DNA from: DATCLS01 sp035296625
GTDB lineage: Bacteria; Actinomycetota; Acidimicrobiia; Acidimicrobiales; VFJN01
Reading direction: 5' to 3'
DNA length: 64,000 bases
Assembly: GCA_035296625.1 (NCBI GenBank)
Contig: DATHAO010000059.1
Coordinates: 1-64,000 of the forward strand
Notes under the pieces: model-generated
Seen by the model: only the letters and a program-made list of their open reading frames with translations
Told to the model about the DNA's origin: nothing
Databases searched by the model: none
In this document: positions 55,706 to 63,781 of the stretch, piece after piece
Position numbering within the stretch: the first letter of the stretch is position 1
How the letters are laid out: every line of letters begins with the position of its first letter
Position numbers and translations under genes: made by a program

Positions 55706-56575
55706 GTGAGGGCCCACGACCACTTGCAGGGCGGTGGCGCGCTTGTGCTGGTGGGCACGCCCATCGGCAACCTCGGCGACCTGAGCCCCCGGGCGGTCGA
55801 CGAGCTGCGCCGGGCCGACGCCCTCTGCTGCGAGGACACGCGCCGCACCGGCCGCCTCCTCCAGCACGCCGGCGTCGAGCGCCCGCCGCTCATCGTCGTC
55901 AACGACCACACGGAGGTGCGCGCCATCGGGAAGGTCCTCACGATGCTCGACCGCGGCCAGCGCGTCGCAGTGGTGTCCGACGCGGGCATGCCCGGCGTGT
56001 CGGACCCCGGGGAGCGCCTCGTGCGGGCCGCGGTCGAGGCCGGCCACACCGTCGAGGTCGCCCCCGGCCCCTCGGCGGCGCTCAGCGCCCTCGTGGTGAG
56101 CGGGCTGCCGTCCGGCCGCTTCGTGTTCGAGGGGTTCCTGCCCCGAAAGGGCGGCGCACGCACCGAGCGGCTGGCCGCCCTCGCCACCGAGGAGCGGACG
56201 ATCGTGATCTACGAGGCCCCCCACCGGGTGGCCCGCACGCTGGTCGACATGGCCCGGGCCTGGGGCGGCGGCCGACGCGTGGCCATCGCCCGGGAGCTCA
56301 CGAAGATGTACGAGCAGGTCTGGCGGGGCACGCTCGACCAGGCGGTGGCCTGGGTCGCCGAGCGCGAGCCGCCCGGGGAGATCGTCCTCGTGGTCGAGGG
56401 CGCTCCGCCGCCGGCGCCAGCCGACGACGACGCGCTCGTGGCCGCGCTGCGGGACCAGATCGCCGCCGGCTCGTCGCCCCGCGACGCCGCCTCGGCCGTG
56501 GCGGGCCGCTTCGGCGTGCCGAAGCGCCGGGCCTACGACCTGGCGGTCACGGTGGGCCGCTCGCCGGCCGGGTGA
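55706..56575 (+). CDS. rsmI: 16S rRNA (cytidine(1402)-2'-O)-methyltransferase
   Basis: A 289-aa tetrapyrrole-methylase-fold enzyme methylating the 2'-O of C1402 in 16S rRNA. LVLVGTPIGNLGDLSPRAVD near residues 13-32 is the hallmark start, CCEDTRRTGRLLQHAGV near 43-59 follows, VVSDAGMPGVSDPGERLV near 91-108 is the SAM site, and FVFEGFLPRKGGARTERLAA near 139-158 is the RsmI mark. ARELTKMYEQVWRGTL near 196-211 confirms it. The length is typical. The start is GTG at 55706, close to the DUF192 gene. It converges with galT at a 3-nt gap. Confidence 0.93.
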   Translation: MRAHDHLQGGGALVLVGTPIGNLGDLSPRAVDELRRADALCCEDTRRTGRLLQHAGVERPPLIVVNDHTEVRAIGKVLTMLDRGQRVAVVSDAGMPGVSDPGERLVRAAVEAGHTVEVAPGPSAALSALVVSGLPSGRFVFEGFLPRKGGARTERLAALATEERTIVIYEAPHRVARTLVDMARAWGGGRRVAIARELTKMYEQVWRGTLDQAVAWVAEREPPGEIVLVVEGAPPPAPADDDALVAALRDQIAAGSSPRDAASAVAGRFGVPKRRAYDLAVTVGRSPAG

Positions 56576-56578
56576 GCC

Positions 56579-57574
56579 TCAGGAGACGCTGACGGCGGTG
56601 AGGCGCCGGGCGGCGGCCTCTGGGGGGACGATGTTGATCGCCACGCCGGTGCCCTGCTCGAAGCCTGGCACGCTGGTCAGCCGGGGCGTGAGGTGCACGT
56701 GCCAGTGGTACGGCCCGGCGTGGCGGTGGGGCGCCGTGTGGAAGACCAGGTTGTACGACACCTCGCCGAGGGTGGCTCGCAGGGACGAGAGCGCCGTGCG
56801 CAATGACCGGCCCACGGCCGTGACCTCCCGGGGGTCGCTGTCGACGAGGTGCGGCTCGTGGACGCGCGGCAGCACGAGCATCTCGAACGGGGCGCCGGCC
56901 CAGTAGGGGCTCACGACCAGCACGTCGTCGTCGCTGTAGACGACCCGGTGGCCGGCGGACTCCTCGGCCTCGAGCGTCGTGCACAGCACGCAGGACCCCT
57001 CGAACCGGCGGAACCCCGCCTCCTCGTCGGCGATCTCGCCGGGAACGAACGGCATGCCGACCACCTGGGCGTGCGGGTGGCTCAGGCTCGCCCCCGCCTC
57101 ACGGCCGTGGTTGACGATGACCTGCGTGTAGCGGATCGACGGGTGGTGGGTGTGCTCCTCGAAGCGGTCGCGGATGGCCGCCATGGTGACCGCCACCTGC
57201 GCGTCGTCGAGGTCGGCCCAGGCCTCGTCGTGCCGGGGCGTGAACACCACGACCTCGTGGGCGCCGCTCGCCGCCGCCTGGGTGAACACAGGCCCGAGGT
57301 TGTGCACCTGCAGCGGGGCGTCGCCCTCGAACGCCGGGTACTTGTTCGGCACCGTGCGGACGACCCACTTGCCGTCGCGCCCGTAGGTCTCGATGGCCGG
57401 GAGCGTCTGGTCCTCGTGGCCTGGGCAGAATGGGCAGTGCTCGATCTGGTCGTCGTCGGCGGGCGGCGGCGGTGCCACGAGCTGACCCGGCCGGAGCGCC
57501 CGATCGGCGGCGACCGCCACCCAGCGGCCCGTGAGGGGGTTGAGGCGGAGATGGCTCATCGGGGAGGGGGACAC
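56579..57574 (-). CDS. galT: galactose-1-phosphate uridylyltransferase
   Basis: A 331-aa HIT-superfamily nucleotidyltransferase. HCPFCPGHEDQTLP near residues 46-59 is the zinc CxxC, NHGREAGASLSHPHAQVVGM near 154-173 holds HPHAQ with the covalent His, and AGPYHWHVHLTPRLTSVPGF near 287-306 closes the active site. The short form with a GHEDQT start is typical of actinobacterial GalT, which transfers UMP between glucose-1-phosphate and galactose-1-phosphate. The related ADP-glucose phosphorylase role cannot be excluded. The other Leloir genes are not in the window. Alternative starts: GTG 57574 or ATG 57559. Confidence 0.85.
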   Translation of the reverse strand: MSPSPMSHLRLNPLTGRWVAVAADRALRPGQLVAPPPPADDDQIEHCPFCPGHEDQTLPAIETYGRDGKWVVRTVPNKYPAFEGDAPLQVHNLGPVFTQAAASGAHEVVVFTPRHDEAWADLDDAQVAVTMAAIRDRFEEHTHHPSIRYTQVIVNHGREAGASLSHPHAQVVGMPFVPGEIADEEAGFRRFEGSCVLCTTLEAEESAGHRVVYSDDDVLVVSPYWAGAPFEMLVLPRVHEPHLVDSDPREVTAVGRSLRTALSSLRATLGEVSYNLVFHTAPHRHAGPYHWHVHLTPRLTSVPGFEQGTGVAINIVPPEAAARRLTAVSVS

Positions 57575-57684
57575 CTGTCACACATGCCTGCCACGACCCC
57601 CAACGTAGACCCACGGTGATGGCGCGGCGGCGCAAAACCGACAACCGGCCGTACGAAACGCCCTCTTCGGTGTCCTCTTGCCGG

Positions 57685-58443
57685 TCACAGCCGGCCGTAG
57701 GTCGACACGTGGGTGCCCGAGGCCGCCGTGAACGGTTCTCGGCGCCAATCCGCGTGGCGCTCGACCAGCCGCAGCCCGGCGCCCTCGGCCAGGGCGTCGA
57801 GCTGGTCCGGCGAGGCGTAGTGCAGCACCCAGGGCCGCAGGCGGACCCCGCCCGCCTCGGTGAGCTGCACGTGCTGGCCGGTGACCGTGCGCGTCGCCGG
57901 ATCGAGCCGGCTCACCGTGAGCACCACCTCGTCGAGGCCGATGTGACGGGGCTCGACGGACGACACGGCGGCGTCCTCCTCGTCGGCGGCCGGCGGGACG
58001 AACGCCTCCAGCACGAACCGCCCGGCCGGCGCCAGCGCCGCGGCCACGCCGGCCAGGCAGCGGCGCTGCGCCGCTGTCGTGGTGAGGTTGAAGAACGTGT
58101 TGAACGCGCAGAGCACGACGGCGAACGGGGGCGCGTCGCCCAGGTCGAGCGCCGCCATGTCCCCCACCACCGCCCGCACCCGGTCACCGCCCGGCTTGGC
58201 GCGGAGGCGATCGACCATGGCCGCCGACGCGTCGATCGACCAGGTCTCGAGGCCGGCGTCGGCCAGCGGCAGGGCGAGGCGCCCGCTGCCGCCACCCAGC
58301 TCGAGCACGGGACCGCCGCCGGCCCCTTCCACGAGGGCGACCACCCGTTCGACCGTGGCGGCGACGTCGGAGACGTCGCCGTACCACTCGTCGTACACGT
58401 CGGCGAAACGGTCGCCGTAGGTGCCCGGTCCGTAGCCCTCCAC
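57685..58443 (-). CDS. class I SAM-dependent methyltransferase
   Basis: A 252-aa methyltransferase. ADVYDEWYGDVSDVAATVER near residues 15-34 is the family lead-in, VLELGGGSGRLALPLADAGL near 47-66 is motif I, WSIDASAAMVDRLRAK near 69-84 is motif II, and MAALDLGDAPPFAVVLCAFN near 96-115 is motif III. The acceptor is unknown. The C-terminal part has a beta-rich insert (EPRHIGLDEVVLTVSRLDPA). The GTG start at 58443 is chosen because CAGCAT lies 7 nt upstream. It diverges from the DUF4129/MoxR operon, with 123 nt between starts. Confidence 0.83.
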   Translation of the reverse strand: MEGYGPGTYGDRFADVYDEWYGDVSDVAATVERVVALVEGAGGGPVLELGGGSGRLALPLADAGLETWSIDASAAMVDRLRAKPGGDRVRAVVGDMAALDLGDAPPFAVVLCAFNTFFNLTTTAAQRRCLAGVAAALAPAGRFVLEAFVPPAADEEDAAVSSVEPRHIGLDEVVLTVSRLDPATRTVTGQHVQLTEAGGVRLRPWVLHYASPDQLDALAEGAGLRLVERHADWRREPFTAASGTHVSTYGRL

Positions 58444-58553
58444 CGCCGTGATGCTGCCACCTCGGCGGACCGCGCCCGGGCCCGCCCGGCCGCGGCCCGC
58501 CCCCCGACCGGATCCGGGCTCCACCCCGGCGCGGCCGCGGCGGCCCCGCGAGC

Positions 58554-58559
58554 CATGAT
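58554..58559 (+). promoter_or_regulatory. putative -10 box (CATGAT) of the MoxR operon
   Basis: CATGAT lies 7 nt before the ATG at 58567. The ATGs at 58555 and 58558 lie inside this box, which favours 58567 as the start. Confidence 0.35.
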
Positions 58560-58566
58560 GGCCCGC

Positions 58567-59532
58567 ATGCAGCAGGACTCGCCGGGGCGCGCCTGGGCGT
58601 CCCCGGGGTCGGTCGCCGAACCGGCGGCTCCGGCCCGCGACGCGGCTACGGGCCGTGCGCAGGCCGCCGTCCCGGGCCGCGCCCCGGCCCCGCCGCCGGT
58701 CCCCCACGTGGCGCTGCGGCCCATGACCGTCGCCGACGTGCTCGACGGTGGCTTCTCGGTGATCAAGGCCCGGCCCCGGCGCATCCTCACCCTGACCGCA
58801 GCGTTCGTCGTGCCGGTCCAGATCCTGGCGGCGTGGCTGCAGCGCGACGTGGCCGGCGGTCTCGGGCTGACGGAGGTGTTCGGCGACGACCCCACCGTGC
58901 TGCGTGAGGCCTCCGGGTCGTCGACCGGGGGCGGGGAGCTGCTCGGGCTGATCGCCCTGCTGCTCGTGCCGTCGCTGGCGCTCGTGTGCCTGGCCGCCGC
59001 CATCGGCCACCTCGTGTCGGGGTGGAGCGTCGGCCACGACGCGTCCGGTCGCGAGCTCGTGCGGCTCGTCGCCTCGCGGTGGTGGCCGCTGCTGGCCACG
59101 TTCGTCGTCGTGCACGCCGCCGAGGTGGCCGGCGTGTTCAGCTGCTACATCGGCAGCTTCGCGGTCATGGCCCTCTTCGTGGTCGTCGCGCCGATCGTCG
59201 GCGTCGAGAACCCGACGGTGGGCGAGACGCTCGGCCGCTCGGTGCGCCTCGTGCGCGGGCGGTTCTGGCCCGTGCTGGGCACCGCCGTGCTCATGGGGGT
59301 CGTCAGCTCGCTGCTCGGCAACACGCTCTCGGCGCTCCCCCAGGGCGTGGCCGCCCTCATCGGGTTCGACGCGGCGTGGCCCCTCGTGGCCCTGGGCGGC
59401 ATCCTGGGCCAGCTCGTGACCGCACCGTTCGTGGCCGCGGCCACCACGCTGCTGTACTTCGACCTCCGCGTGCGCACCGAGGGCCTCGACATCGAGTTCG
59501 GCGCCCGCCGGGCCATCAACCGTGCCGGTTGA
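58567..59532 (+). CDS. hypothetical membrane protein, first gene of the MoxR operon
   Basis: A 321-aa membrane protein: an Ala/Pro-rich N-terminus (1-50), LRPMTVADVLDGGFSVIKAR near 53-72 which resembles the start of glycerophosphodiester-phosphodiesterase-associated membrane domains, then about six hydrophobic segments (LTLTAAFVVPVQILAAWL, LLGLIALLLVPSLALVCLA and later). NPTVGETLGRSVRLVRGRFW near 215-234 is the conserved cytoplasmic loop. The function is unknown; its constant place beside DUF4129/MoxR genes in actinobacteria suggests a membrane partner. The stop overlaps the next start by 11 nt. Confidence 0.75.
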   Translation: MQQDSPGRAWASPGSVAEPAAPARDAATGRAQAAVPGRAPAPPPVPHVALRPMTVADVLDGGFSVIKARPRRILTLTAAFVVPVQILAAWLQRDVAGGLGLTEVFGDDPTVLREASGSSTGGGELLGLIALLLVPSLALVCLAAAIGHLVSGWSVGHDASGRELVRLVASRWWPLLATFVVVHAAEVAGVFSCYIGSFAVMALFVVVAPIVGVENPTVGETLGRSVRLVRGRFWPVLGTAVLMGVVSSLLGNTLSALPQGVAALIGFDAAWPLVALGGILGQLVTAPFVAAATTLLYFDLRVRTEGLDIEFGARRAINRAG

Positions 59533-60259
59533 GCTCGCCGGCGCCGCGGCCGTGGCGGCCACGGCGGGCCGCCTCGCCGACCTGCCGCCCGCCCAGCACG
59601 ACCCCGAGGCCGTGCGGCGGGCGGCCGACGAGATCCTGTCCCGCCCCGAGTACCGGTGGGACGAGCCCGCCTCGAACCCGCTCGAGGGCATCGCCGAGTG
59701 GATCGCCGACCGCCTGGCCGGCATCACGTCGACGTTCGGGGTGGGCGGGGCGAGCCTGCCCGTGTGGGTCGGCTACGCCGTGCTGACACTGCTCGTGGTG
59801 CTCGTCGCTTTCATCGTGTGGCGGTCGCGGGCCGGGCTGCGCCGGCGCGCTGTCCCGGCCCCCGCCGAGCCGCGCGGGATCGTGGCCGCCGGCGAGGAGC
59901 GGCTCGACTGGGCGGCCGAGGCCGAGCGCCACGAGGCGGCCGGGCGCTGGCGAGACGGGTTGCGCTGCCGCTACCGCGTGCTGGTGGGCGAGCTGGCCGG
60001 CCGCGAGCTGATCCCCGACCTGGTGGGCCGTACGGCGGGCGAGCTGGTCGCCGACGTGCGGGCATCGTGCCCGCCGGCCGCCCCGGCGTTCAGGGTTGCC
60101 ACCGACCTGTTCGAGTCGGTCTGGTACGGCGGCGCGGCGACTGGCCCCCCCGAGCGCGACCGCTTCGCCCGCCTGGCCGCCGACGCGCTGGCCGTCGCCC
60201 GCCCGGGGCCCGGCGGCGACGGTCCGGCCGGCGGGCGGGCCCTGGTGGCCCCCTCGTGA
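59522..60259 (+). CDS. DUF4129-domain protein
   Basis: A 245-aa protein with one membrane segment (about residues 81-101, VWVGYAVLTLLVVLVAFIVW). The C-terminal DUF4129 domain has WAAEAERHEAAGRWRDGLRC near 129-148, YRVLVGELAGRELIPDLVGR near 150-169, and FESVWYGGAATGPPERDRFA near 196-215. Such proteins accompany MoxR ATPases and transglutaminase-like proteins and may act as chaperone targets at the membrane. GTG start overlaps the previous gene; the next gene overlaps its stop by GTGA. Confidence 0.83.
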   Translation: MPVELAGAAAVAATAGRLADLPPAQHDPEAVRRAADEILSRPEYRWDEPASNPLEGIAEWIADRLAGITSTFGVGGASLPVWVGYAVLTLLVVLVAFIVWRSRAGLRRRAVPAPAEPRGIVAAGEERLDWAAEAERHEAAGRWRDGLRCRYRVLVGELAGRELIPDLVGRTAGELVADVRASCPPAAPAFRVATDLFESVWYGGAATGPPERDRFARLAADALAVARPGPGGDGPAGGRALVAPS

Positions 60260-61377
60260 GCGAGGTCCGGTCCAAGGCCGGATGGCTGCTGCCGGCCGCG
60301 CTGGTCGGCGTCGGCGTCGTCGTGCTGGCCCTGATCGGCCGCGACGACCGCGAGAGCCTCGCGCTCGACCCGCGCTCCGACGCTCGGCTTGGCACGAGCG
60401 CGCTGGCGGCACTGCTGGGCGAGCTCGGCGCCGAAGTCGAGGCGTCCGACGAGCTGCCCGGCGACGACACCGACGTGGCCGTCCTGTTCACCGACCTGCT
60501 CGACGCCGACCAGCAGGCGGCGCTCGACGGCTGGGTGCGGGCCGGCGGCACGCTGGTGGTGACCGACCCCGGCTCGACGTTCAGCCCGCCCGTGGGCCAC
60601 AGCTTCGCCGACGGCGACGAGCTCGCCGACCGCGTCGGCGAGCGGCCGGTGTGCGATCTCACCCCGCTGGAGGGCCTCGATCTCGGCGCCGTCGACCCGC
60701 GCAACGGCGGCGTGCTCTACGACGTGCCGGCCAGGGGCGACGCATGCCTGGGCGACGGGGGCCCGGCCTACCTCGTCGCCACGGCCACGGGCGAGGGCGA
60801 CGTCGTCGCCGTCGGCGGCTCGGGCATGTTCGTCAACACCGCCTTGGCCGAGGGCGAGAACGCCCCGGTCGTCGCCGCGCTCGTCGCCCCGGCGGCCGGA
60901 ACGCGGGTCACGTTGCTGCGGCCCGGGCCGCTGTCCGGCGGCGGCACCCGCACGCTCGGGGACCTGATCGCGCCGAACGTCCGCCGGGCGCTCGCCCAGC
61001 TCGGCATCGCGTTCGTGCTGTTCGCCCTGTGGCGGTCGCGCCGCCTCGGCGCCCCCGTCGATGAGCCGCAGCCGGTGGCCGTGGCCGGGTCCGAGCTGGT
61101 GGCCGCCGTCGGGTCGCTGCTCGACCGCTCGCGCTCGCCTCAGCACGCCGCCGACCTGCTCCGCGCCGACCTGCGCCGGTTCCTCGGGGACCGGCTCGGC
61201 GTGCCGCCCGAGGCTTCCCCCGCCGTGCTCGCCGCCGTGGCGGCCGAGCGGGTGGGCGCCGACGGGGACCGCGTCGCGTGGGCGCTCGGTCCCAGCCCCG
61301 TGGCCGACGACGACGAGCTCGTCGCCCTGGCCCAGACCATCGACGCCGTCCGCCAGGAGGTCCTGGTCCATGTCTGA
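60256..61377 (+). CDS. DUF4350-domain membrane protein
   Basis: A 373-aa protein with an N-terminal membrane anchor (about 10-28, WLLPAALVGVGVVVLALIG), an extracytoplasmic DUF4350 domain (residues 35-245: LDPRSDARLGTSALAALLGE, VAVLFTDLLDADQQAALDGW, RAGGTLVVTDPGSTFSP), and a second membrane segment near 255 (ALAQLGIAFVLFALWRSRRL). A cytoplasmic helical tail follows (SRSPQHAADLLRADLRRFLG). Members belong to the MoxR/DUF58 clusters; the biochemical role is unknown. It overlaps both neighbours. Confidence 0.85.
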   Translation: MSEVRSKAGWLLPAALVGVGVVVLALIGRDDRESLALDPRSDARLGTSALAALLGELGAEVEASDELPGDDTDVAVLFTDLLDADQQAALDGWVRAGGTLVVTDPGSTFSPPVGHSFADGDELADRVGERPVCDLTPLEGLDLGAVDPRNGGVLYDVPARGDACLGDGGPAYLVATATGEGDVVAVGGSGMFVNTALAEGENAPVVAALVAPAAGTRVTLLRPGPLSGGGTRTLGDLIAPNVRRALAQLGIAFVLFALWRSRRLGAPVDEPQPVAVAGSELVAAVGSLLDRSRSPQHAADLLRADLRRFLGDRLGVPPEASPAVLAAVAAERVGADGDRVAWALGPSPVADDDELVALAQTIDAVRQEVLVHV

Positions 61378-62374
61378 CCCCGCTGCCGCACCGCCCGCCC
61401 CTGCGTCGCCCGGCCCGTCGGCCCGCGACCCCCGGACGGCGATCCTGGCCGTGCGCGACGAGGTCGGCAAGGTCGTCGTCGGCCAGGACGGCGCGCTGTC
61501 GGGCATCGTCGCCGCCCTGCTCGCCCGCGGCCACGTGCTGCTCGAGGGCGTGCCCGGGGTCGCCAAGACGCTGATCGTCAAGACGCTGGCCGCGGCGCTC
61601 GACCTCGAGTTCAAAAGGGTGCAGTTCACGCCCGACCTCATGCCGTCGGACGTGACCGGTCAGCTCATCCTCGACGCCGAGCGGGGCGGCGGGTTCCGGT
61701 TCCGGCAAGGGCCGGTGTTCACCAACGTGCTGCTCGCCGACGAGATCAACCGGACGCCGCCGAAGACCCAGGCGTCGCTGCTCGAGGCCATGGAGGAGCG
61801 GCAGGTCACGGTCGAGGGCGCCGGCCACCCGCTGCCCGAGCCGTTCATCGTGATCGCAACACAGAACCCGATCGAGTACGAGGGCACCTACCCGCTGCCC
61901 GAGGCACAGCTCGACCGGTTCCTGTTCAAGGTGTCGGTCGGCTACCCCACCGCGCAGGAGGAGCAGCAGGTCCTGGCCCGCCACGACCGCGGCCTCGACC
62001 CCCACGACCTCGTCGCCGCCGGGGTGAAGCCCGTCGCCACGGCAGAGGACCTCTCCGCCGCCCGCCGCCAGATCGACGACATCCGGGTCGACCCGGCCGT
62101 GCTGGGCTACATCGTCGCCATCACCCGGGCCACCCGGCTGGCGCCGTCGGTCACGCTCGGCGTGTCCCCCCGTGGGGCGGCCATGGTTCTGCATGCGGCC
62201 AAGGCCTGGGCCTGGCTGTCGGGCCGGCCGTACGTGACGCCCGACGAGGTCAAGGCCGTGATCAAGCCGTGCCTGCGCCACCGCATCGAGCTGCGACCCG
62301 AGCTCGAGCTCGAGGGCACGACGATCGACGGCGTGCTCGATGGCGTGCTGGCGTCGGTCCCCGTGCCGCGCTGA
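61370..62374 (+). CDS. MoxR-family AAA+ ATPase
   Basis: A 334-aa MoxR AAA+ ATPase. LLARGHVLLEGVPGVAKTLI near residues 50-69 is Walker A (GVPGVAKT), VLLADEINRTPPKTQASLLE near 119-138 is Walker B with the sensor region, ATQNPIEYEGTYPLPEAQLD near 161-180 is the MoxR mark, and LGVSPRGAAMVLHAAKAWA near 263-281 is sensor 2. MoxR proteins act as chaperone-like machines, usually with a von Willebrand/DUF58 partner, and the DUF58 gene follows 3 nt downstream. The length is typical. Confidence 0.93.
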   Translation: MSDPAAAPPAPASPGPSARDPRTAILAVRDEVGKVVVGQDGALSGIVAALLARGHVLLEGVPGVAKTLIVKTLAAALDLEFKRVQFTPDLMPSDVTGQLILDAERGGGFRFRQGPVFTNVLLADEINRTPPKTQASLLEAMEERQVTVEGAGHPLPEPFIVIATQNPIEYEGTYPLPEAQLDRFLFKVSVGYPTAQEEQQVLARHDRGLDPHDLVAAGVKPVATAEDLSAARRQIDDIRVDPAVLGYIVAITRATRLAPSVTLGVSPRGAAMVLHAAKAWAWLSGRPYVTPDEVKAVIKPCLRHRIELRPELELEGTTIDGVLDGVLASVPVPR

Positions 62375-62377
62375 GTC

Positions 62378-63688
62378 GTGGTTCCGGTCCCCACAGTCCG
62401 CCTTGCGCTGCTGGCGCTCGTTGCTTCCGTCGTCGTCCTGTTCCCGCCTGGCGGGAGCTGGTGGTGGCTGCTGGCGGTCGACGGCGTGATCCTGGCGGTG
62501 GCGCTGGCCGACGCCTGGGCGGCGCCAGCGCCCCGGACCCTGCCGGTCTCCCGGTCCCTGCCGCCGGCGGTCACGCTCGGAACCGAGGCCGAGGTGGGCT
62601 GGACGCTGCGCAACCCCACCCGCCGGGCCCTGCGCGTGGCGCTCGCCGACGAGCTGGCCCCGTCCCTACGGGCCACGACCCGCCGCGCCGGGGGGCGGGT
62701 GCCGGCTGGCGGGACGCTCAGGGCCACGGCGGCGGTCCGCCCGGCGCGCCGCGGGCGGTTCATGCCCACGGCGCTGACCGTGCGGGTCGAGGGACCGGCC
62801 GGCCTGGCGGCCCGCCAGTCCACGCTCACCGTCCCCGGGTCGCTCCGCGTGTACCCGTCGTTCCGGTCGAAGGAGGAGGCCGAGCTGCGCATCCGCAAGG
62901 CGCGCATCCTCGAGGTCGGGCTGCGGTCGGCCCAGGGGCGGGGCGGGGGCACGGAGTTCGACCAGCTGCGCGAGTACTCGGTCGACGACGAGTTCCGCCG
63001 GGTCGACTGGGCCGCCACCGCTCGGACGGGCAAGCCGATCGTGCGGACCTACCGGGCCGAGCGCAACCAGACCGTGCTGGTCATGTTGGACAACGGCCGC
63101 ACGATGGCGGGGCGGGTCGACGGCGTGCCCCGGGTCGAGCACGCCATGGATGCGGTCATGATGCTCACGGCCGTGGCGACGGGGCTCGGGGACCGGTGCG
63201 GGGTCGTGGCCTTCGACCGCGAGGTGCGGGTCGCGGTGCCGCCGGCCAGCGCCCGGACCCAGCTCGGTCGGGTGATCGAGGCGCTCTACGACCTGGAGCC
63301 GGCGCTGATCGAGAGCGACTACGCGGGCGCCTTCACCGAAACGCTCGCCCGGTTCCGCCGGAGAACGCTGCTCGTCGTGCTCACCGACCTCGTCGGCCCG
63401 TCGGTCGAGGAGTGGCTGGTGCCGGCCCTGCCGCTCGTGCTCCGCGACCACGTGGTGGTCGTGGCCGGCGTGCGCGACCCGGATGTGGTCCGCTGGTCGT
63501 CGGCTCCCGCCGCCGATTCGTCGGCCACGTACCGCCGGGCCGCCGCCGTCTCCGCTCTCGACGAGCGTCGCCGCACGGTGGCCCGCCTCCGCGGCCTCGG
63601 GGCGACGGTGATCGACGCCGCGCCGGGCACCCTCGCCCCGGCCCTCGCCGACACCTACCTGCGCGTCAAGGCCACCGGCACGCTCTGA
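62378..63688 (+). CDS. DUF58-domain protein (VWA-like)
   Basis: A 436-aa protein with two N-terminal membrane segments (LALLALVASVVVLFPPGGSW and WLLAVDGVILAVALADAWA). The DUF58 domain follows: GGTEFDQLREYSVDDEFRRV near residues 191-210, WAATARTGKPIVRTYRAERN near 213-232, then a VWA-like VLVMLDNGRTMAGRVDG near 234-250 in place of DxSxS. It ends with VARLRGLGATVIDAAPG and LRVKATGTL. Members partner MoxR ATPases. It is the last gene of the operon and is followed by interleaved inverted repeats. Confidence 0.88.
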   Translation: MVPVPTVRLALLALVASVVVLFPPGGSWWWLLAVDGVILAVALADAWAAPAPRTLPVSRSLPPAVTLGTEAEVGWTLRNPTRRALRVALADELAPSLRATTRRAGGRVPAGGTLRATAAVRPARRGRFMPTALTVRVEGPAGLAARQSTLTVPGSLRVYPSFRSKEEAELRIRKARILEVGLRSAQGRGGGTEFDQLREYSVDDEFRRVDWAATARTGKPIVRTYRAERNQTVLVMLDNGRTMAGRVDGVPRVEHAMDAVMMLTAVATGLGDRCGVVAFDREVRVAVPPASARTQLGRVIEALYDLEPALIESDYAGAFTETLARFRRRTLLVVLTDLVGPSVEEWLVPALPLVLRDHVVVVAGVRDPDVVRWSSAPAADSSATYRRAAAVSALDERRRTVARLRGLGATVIDAAPGTLAPALADTYLRVKATGTL

Positions 63689-63705
63689 CCCCGTCCCGTC
63701 CACCG

Positions 63706-63761
63706 GTCATCGAACCGGCGTCGTCCCGGCCCGCGAAGCGGTCTCCGATGACGCCGGTTCG
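63706..63761. terminator. interleaved inverted repeats after the MoxR operon
   Basis: CGAACCGGCGTC (63711-63722) pairs perfectly with GACGCCGGTTCG (63750-63761), 12 bp with a 27-nt loop. GTCATCG (63706-63712) pairs with CGATGAC (63746-63752). The two stems share bases and cannot both be complete. They lie between convergent genes and probably act as terminator structure. Confidence 0.5.
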
Positions 63762-63781
63762 CACGGGGCGACGCCGGCGGG

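Noticed and set aside
57616..57700. A small plus-strand gene starting MARRRKTDNRPYETP
   Set aside because: The frame continues antisense through the methyltransferase gene without a stop or a domain.
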